This document shows, piece after piece, positions 60,174 through 64,000 of a stretch of 64,000 bases of DNA. Under the pieces are notes generated by a model, which worked only from the letters and a program-made list of their open reading frames with translations, did no database searches and was not told the origin of the DNA. Numbering within the stretch: the stretch's first letter is position 1; each line of letters opens with the position of its first letter. A program made the position numbers and the translations under genes. The DNA is from Luteibacter jiangsuensis. Its GTDB lineage: Bacteria; Pseudomonadota; Gammaproteobacteria; Xanthomonadales; Rhodanobacteraceae. Location: NCBI RefSeq assembly GCF_030812295.1, contig NZ_JAUSSK010000002.1, positions 898,001 to 962,000 on the forward strand. Direction: 5' to 3'.

Positions 60174-60763
60174 GCCAGTTCGGCGAAACGCGCCTTGAGC
60201 AACGCCAGGGCCTGCCCTCGATGGCTCAGGCGGTTCTTCCGCGCCGGTTCCAGTTCCGCGGCGGAAACGTCGTGGCCATCGGGGAGGAACAGCGGGTCGT
60301 AGCCGAAGCCACCGTCGCCGCGCGGTGCCTCCAGGATGCGCCCGTGCCAACGGCCCTCGGCGATCAGTGGTGCGGGATCGTCCGCATGGCGCAGCAGGAC
60401 GAGCACGGCGATGAAATAGGCACTGCGCCGCTCCGGTGGCACGCCGCCGAGCTCGCGCAGAAGCTTCGCGTTGTTCGCGGCGCTGTCGCCATGGGTTCCC
60501 GCATAGCGCGCGGCATAGAGCCCTGGCGCGCCGTTCAACGCATCGACGCAGATACCGGAGTCGTCGGCGAGCGCGGGCAGGCCGGTGGCGCGAGCCGCGT
60601 GACGGGCCTTGATGAGGGCATTCTCGACAAAGGTAAGGCCGGTTTCGTCGGCATCGCCGACCCCGAGCGCGGTCTGCGCCACGAGTTCCACGTCGCTGCC
60701 GGCCAGCAACTGTTCCAGTTCGATCACCTTGCCGGCGTTGCCGGAAGCCAGGACGATGCGCAT
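60170..60763 (-). CDS. rdgB: XTP/dITP diphosphatase
   Basis: 197 aa. Removes non-canonical purine triphosphates (dITP, XTP). S-G-N-x-G-K-V-x-E-L start, E-T-G-L-T-F-V-E-N-A, A-D-D-S-G-I and G-D-G-G-F-G-Y-D-P are complete. The usual rph-rdgB-hemW order is kept, apart from a GNAT gene before it. Confidence 0.96.
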   Translation of the reverse strand: MRIVLASGNAGKVIELEQLLAGSDVELVAQTALGVGDADETGLTFVENALIKARHAARATGLPALADDSGICVDALNGAPGLYAARYAGTHGDSAANNAKLLRELGGVPPERRSAYFIAVLVLLRHADDPAPLIAEGRWHGRILEAPRGDGGFGYDPLFLPDGHDVSAAELEPARKNRLSHRGQALALLKARFAELA

Positions 60764-60767
60764 CGGA

Positions 60768-61277
60768 TCAGAGCCCTTCGGAGAATTCGGGAGCGTAGTC
60801 CACGCGGCCGCGGTAACCCGCGAGGCCTTCGACCGTCAGTGGCAGCACCTGGAAGGCATTGCCGCCTTCGAAGGCGTCGTGCAGGCCATGGCTGGAGGCC
60901 TTGCTGAAACCGAACGCCGCGTAATAGACCGGCGAGCCGAGCACGAAGATGGCGCGCGCCTCCCGCACGAAGCAGGCACCGATGCCTTCCTCGATGAGGG
61001 CACGGCCAAGCCCTTGCCGCTGGTACCCGGGTAGCACGGCGACGGGAGCCAAGCCGAGGGCCTTGCCGTCGTCGCCTTCCTCCACGGTCACCGGCGAAAA
61101 CAGCACGTGGCCGAGGACGGCATCGCCTTCGTCGACCGCGACCAGGGAGATCGTGTCGCGACCGGCCGCCACCAGACGGCGGACCAGGCCGGCCTCGGCG
61201 TCGCGGCCGAAAGCGGCACGGTGCACGGCGAGGATCGCCTCCAGGTCGGTGGCGATGGCGGCGCGAACCTCGGTCAC
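60768..61277 (-). CDS. GNAT family N-acetyltransferase
   Basis: 169 aa. YhbS-like: the acetyl-CoA loop is [14 protein letters not shown] (Q/RxxGxG/A). [13 protein letters not shown] is the hallmark of this subgroup. Substrate unknown. It sits between rph (4-nt overlap) and rdgB (4 bp). Confidence 0.9.
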   Translation of the reverse strand: MTEVRAAIATDLEAILAVHRAAFGRDAEAGLVRRLVAAGRDTISLVAVDEGDAVLGHVLFSPVTVEEGDDGKALGLAPVAVLPGYQRQGLGRALIEEGIGACFVREARAIFVLGSPVYYAAFGFSKASSHGLHDAFEGGNAFQVLPLTVEGLAGYRGRVDYAPEFSEGL

Positions 61278-62005
61278 GGGGTGTCCTCGAGGGCGGCGCG
61301 CTGCGCGGCGACCAGTTCGTCGACGCCCTTGGCAGCGAGATCCATCAGCGTGTCCATTTCCTCACGGCGGAAGGCATGGCCCTCGGCCGTGCCTTGCACC
61401 TCGATGAAGCCACCGCCATCGTTCATGACGACGTTCATGTCGGTATCGCAGTTGGAATCCTCGGCATAGTCGAGGTCCAGCACCGGTACGCCGTTGTAGA
61501 TGCCGACCGATACCGCGGCGATGGCGCCGAGGATGGGATTCCGCTTGATCGCGTTGCGCCGGGTCAGCGTCGCCACCGCGTCGACCAGGGCGACATAGGC
61601 CCCGGTGATGGCCGCCGTGCGTGTGCCGCCGTCGGCCTGGATCACGTCGCAATCCAGCGTGATCACGCGCTCGCCGAGGGCGGCGCGATCCACGCAGGCG
61701 CGCAGGGAGCGCCCGATCAGGCGCTGGATCTCCATCGTGCGGCCACCCTGGCCGCCCCGGGCGGCCTCACGCTGGGTGCGGTCGGTCGTGGCGCGGGGCA
61801 GCATGCCGTACTCGGCGGTGACCCAGCCCTCGCCCTTGCCGCGCAGCCACGGTGGCACGCGCTCTTCGACGGAGGCGGTGCAGAGCACCTTCGTGTCGCC
61901 GAAGGACACCAGCACGGAGCCTTCGGCGTGGCGGGTGTAGTGGCGTTCGATGCTGACGGCGCGCAACTGGTCGGCGGCACGGCCGCTCGGACGGGAAAAG
62001 GTCAT
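61274..62005 (-). CDS. rph: Ribonuclease PH
   Basis: 243 aa. Phosphorolytic 3'-5' exonuclease that trims tRNA precursors. R-P-S-G-R-A-x-x-Q-L-R start, [10 protein letters not shown], the phosphate-site R-x-x-R around T-D-R-T-Q-R-E-A, and [13 protein letters not shown]. Divergent from yicC, as in E. coli. Confidence 0.97.
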   Translation of the reverse strand: MTFSRPSGRAADQLRAVSIERHYTRHAEGSVLVSFGDTKVLCTASVEERVPPWLRGKGEGWVTAEYGMLPRATTDRTQREAARGGQGGRTMEIQRLIGRSLRACVDRAALGERVITLDCDVIQADGGTRTAAITGAYVALVDAVATLTRRNAIKRNPILGAIAAVSVGIYNGVPVLDLDYAEDSNCDTDMNVVMNDGGGFIEVQGTAEGHAFRREEMDTLMDLAAKGVDELVAAQRAALEDTP

Positions 62006-62084
62006 GTGAGGCCTGATTTGGGCACGGACGGTGGGTCAGTTTACCATTGCGCCCTTTCCTCCACGCGCGAGCGAAGGCAATCCG

Positions 62085-62948
62085 ATGATCCGCAGCATGA
62101 CCGCCTATGCCTCCGCCGAGAGCGCCGGCCCGTCCGGCACGCTGACCTGCGAGTTGCGCACGGTCAATCACCGTTACCTCGAGATCAGTCCTCGCCTGCC
62201 CGAGGACATGCGTGGCTTCGAGAGCGCCGTGCGCGAGCGGATCGCGGCGCGGCTGTCGCGTGGCAAGGTCGACGTCACCGTCCGCCTGCGTGCCGAAACG
62301 GGTTCGGGCGAAGGCCTTCGGGTGAACGGCTCGGTGTTGTCGCGCCTGTCCGAGCTGGCGCTGGACCTGGAACAGCGGTTCCCGCGCATGCACATCGAGT
62401 TCACCGAATTGCTTCGCTTCCCCGGTGTGTTGCAGCAGCCGGAGACCGACGCCGATGCCTTGCAGGGTGCGTTGCTCGAGGTGCTCGACCGCGCCCTCAC
62501 CGTCCTGGGTGACACCCGCGGTCGCGAAGGCGCCAAGCTGGGCGACATGCTGCGCGAGCGCCTGGACGCCGTCGACAAGATCATTGGCGACGTGCGCGGG
62601 TGGATTCCGGAAATTCGCGCGGCATTGCGCGCCCGCCTCGAAACGCGCCTCGCCGATATCCGTCAGCCGGTCGAGCCGGGCCGCCTGGAGCAGGAACTGG
62701 TCCTGCAGATCACCCGCATCGACGTGGACGAAGAACTCGACCGCCTCGCCACGCACATCTCCGAAGCCCGCCGCGTGCTGGCGCTGAAGGAGCCGGTCGG
62801 GCGCCGGCTCGATTTCCTCATGCAGGAATTCAACCGCGAGGCGAACACGCTGGGGTCGAAGTCGGTGGATTCGCGCACGACCAACGCCGCCGTGGAGCTC
62901 AAGGTGTTGATCGAGCAGATGCGCGAGCAGGTTCAGAACATCGAGTAA
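62085..62948 (+). CDS. yicC: YicC/YloC family endoribonuclease
   Basis: 287 aa from the ATG at 62085. M-I-R-S-M-T-A-Y-A start, N-H-R-Y-L-E mid N-domain, and the DUF1732 C-terminus with K-S-V-D-S-R-T-T-N-A-A-V-E-L-K. Acts on RNA by family knowledge. Divergent from rph with a 79-bp gap, the standard order in gammaproteobacteria. Confidence 0.95.
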   Translation: MIRSMTAYASAESAGPSGTLTCELRTVNHRYLEISPRLPEDMRGFESAVRERIAARLSRGKVDVTVRLRAETGSGEGLRVNGSVLSRLSELALDLEQRFPRMHIEFTELLRFPGVLQQPETDADALQGALLEVLDRALTVLGDTRGREGAKLGDMLRERLDAVDKIIGDVRGWIPEIRAALRARLETRLADIRQPVEPGRLEQELVLQITRIDVDEELDRLATHISEARRVLALKEPVGRRLDFLMQEFNREANTLGSKSVDSRTTNAAVELKVLIEQMREQVQNIE

Positions 62949-62955
62949 TGTTCAG

Positions 62956-63327
62956 TCAGCTCCGCGACGCCGTGTGAAAGGTGATCGCGTAGCCATCGGG
63001 ATCGCCGGCGACGAAGAAGCGACCGAAGGGACCGTCAGCGAGCGGACTGAGGATCTTGCCGCCCCGCGCGACGATGAGGCCGTGCAGCGCGTCGGCGTCG
63101 TCGCATGCGATCCAGAGCGCCATGCCCACACCGAGTGGCCCCGTTTCGGGAAGCGCACGCACAGGCTCCCGCAGTGCCAACGGGATCGGCGCGGTCTTGA
63201 AAATGACAGCTCCGGGAGGACTCTGCGGTGCGGCTTCGAAACCGAAAATCTCGACGTAAAACGTGCGGGATGCGGCGAGATCGCGCACTTGCAGAGCGAT
63301 GAAGTCGGGGCCGATGGGCGTTGTCAT
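62956..63327 (-). CDS. VOC (glyoxalase-like) protein
   Basis: 123 aa from the ATG at 63327. Two beta-alpha-beta-beta-beta modules: F-I-A-L-Q-V-R-D-L-A-A-S-R-T-F-Y start and D-P-D-G-Y-A-I-T-F-H end. Could be a glyoxalase, dioxygenase or resistance protein; the substrate is unclear. Divergent from the MarR gene over a palindromic site, so probably under its control. Confidence 0.85.
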   Translation of the reverse strand: MTTPIGPDFIALQVRDLAASRTFYVEIFGFEAAPQSPPGAVIFKTAPIPLALREPVRALPETGPLGVGMALWIACDDADALHGLIVARGGKILSPLADGPFGRFFVAGDPDGYAITFHTASRS

Positions 63328-63346
63328 GTTAGCTCCTGGCGAGCAA

Positions 63347-63368
63347 TATAAGTGTCCTGACACTAATA
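63347..63368. promoter_or_regulatory. Likely MarR operator
   Basis: Nearly perfect inverted repeat TATAAGTGTC-CT-GACACTAATA, with core AGTGTC/GACACT, in the 54-bp gap between the divergent VOC and MarR genes. AT-rich ends could be shared -10 regions. A smaller palindrome AGGTACCT follows at 63371. Confidence 0.7.
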
Positions 63369-63381
63369 TAAGGTACCTGAT

Positions 63382-63858
63382 ATGTCAACGGAGAAGCCGG
63401 CGCCTCGAAGCGGACTCGACTGGATCGGTTACAACCTGAAGATCACGCAACATCGATTGCGGCAACGCCTGGACGCGGAGCTCGCGCGGCTCGGCATCAC
63501 GGCGCCGCAGAACGCGGTGCTGCTCGCCGTGGCAGGCAATCCGCGAATCTCGAATGCCGAGTTGGCTCGCGCGGCGTTTGTCACGCCGCAGACCATGCAG
63601 GGGATCCTCGTCAATCTCGAACGCGGAGGCCTGATTGTGCGGAATCCGCACCCGGAACATGGCCGGGTCATCATGACCGAGTTGACGGCGGCCGGTCATA
63701 AGGCGGCCGCCGATGGCGCGAAAGCCGCCGACGCGGTGGAGCGGCAGATGCTTTCCACGCTGTCGACGCAAGAGGCCCGGCTTCTTCGCGAGTTGCTCAA
63801 GCGTTGTGCCGCCGCCCTGGACGACGAGCCATCCGACCGAGGCCCGATGATAAAGTGA
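63382..63858 (+). CDS. MarR family transcriptional regulator
   Basis: 158 aa. Winged helix with I-S-N-A-E-L-A-R-A-A-F-V-T-P-Q-T-M-Q-G-I recognition region and a wing N-P-H-P-E-H-G-R. Likely represses itself and the VOC gene through the 63347 palindrome, with release on ligand binding (family knowledge). Confidence 0.9.
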   Translation: MSTEKPAPRSGLDWIGYNLKITQHRLRQRLDAELARLGITAPQNAVLLAVAGNPRISNAELARAAFVTPQTMQGILVNLERGGLIVRNPHPEHGRVIMTELTAAGHKAAADGAKAADAVERQMLSTLSTQEARLLRELLKRCAAALDDEPSDRGPMIK

Positions 63859-63888
63859 CGACCTCTTTCGACAAGGATTCCCTTTGCC

Positions 63889-64000
63889 ATGAACAGCCAA
63901 GCGTCGTATCCCATCGGTAGCCACGGACAGCCGTGGGGTGCCGTGGAAGTCGCCGACTGGCGTTCGCGACAGGTGAAGCGGCGCAGTTATGCCGCTGATG
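63889..64000 (+). CDS. Probable M14 family metallopeptidase, N-terminus only
   Basis: 37 codons before the window ends. Y-P-I-G-S-H-G-Q-P-W-G and W-R-S-R-Q recall the start of bacterial M14 carboxypeptidase-like proteins. The active site is beyond the window, so this is a tentative call. Confidence 0.45.
   Translation, partial: MNSQASYPIGSHGQPWGAVEVADWRSRQVKRRSYAAD

Overview
The window is high-GC proteobacterial DNA. Its gene content points to a gammaproteobacterium of the Xanthomonadales, most like Rhodanobacteraceae (Luteibacter/Dyella type). This is an inference from content and synteny (zapA-6S RNA-fau, ygfB-pepP, envC-ctpA, cydP-cydA-cydB-cydX, folE beside an MksBEF condensin, DUF1631-PilZ); no search was run. 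Most of the window is chromosomal core. No tRNA, rRNA or CRISPR array is visible.

Layout. 1-3.7 kb: partial hemH, a SYLF-domain exported protein, tatABC and a small conserved protein. 3.7-8.3 kb: a truncated TcA-type toxin-like gene (1405 aa) behind a small acyl-carrier-protein-like gene. 8.4-17.1 kb: envC-ctpA, divergent from gltBD (glutamate synthase). 17.4-20.0 kb: TANGO2 family protein, SDR, WYL-like and YchJ proteins. 20.1-22.7 kb: an AT-richer, decayed islet with an effector-like gene remnant, two secreted orphan proteins and an IS3-family relic. 22.8-28.2 kb: lipocalin, HutD, DinG, Tag, DUF1993. 28.3-32.0 kb: ABC-2 exporter, second DUF1993, FUSC and VIT membrane proteins. 32.0-36.0 kb: antiporter, MFS pump and diguanylate cyclase in a row. 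36.0-38.2 kb: EF-hand protein, cysK, a small membrane protein. 38.2-43.5 kb: folE followed by mksF-mksE-mksB with overlapping ends. 43.7-49.8 kb: rmuC, rpiA, EVE, fau, 6S RNA, zapA, TIGR02449, ygfB, pepP. 50.0-53.1 kb: cytochrome bd operon cydPABX. 53.2-64.0 kb: HGSNAT-like acyltransferase, pepQ, zinc-ribbon protein, PilZ/DUF1631, hemW-rdgB-GNAT-rph, yicC, a VOC/MarR divergent pair and the start of a probable M14 peptidase.

At least eight gene gaps carry members of one palindromic REP/BIME-like family (head core GTGGGAGCCGAC, loop, GTCGGCGAT, often joined by a CCCGC-GGCA-GCGGG hairpin to an inverted copy).

No wholly new system can be proved from sequence alone. The best candidates for follow-up are the ACP-like/TcA-like gene pair, the nuclease-less folE-mksFEB cluster and the decayed effector/immunity-like islet.
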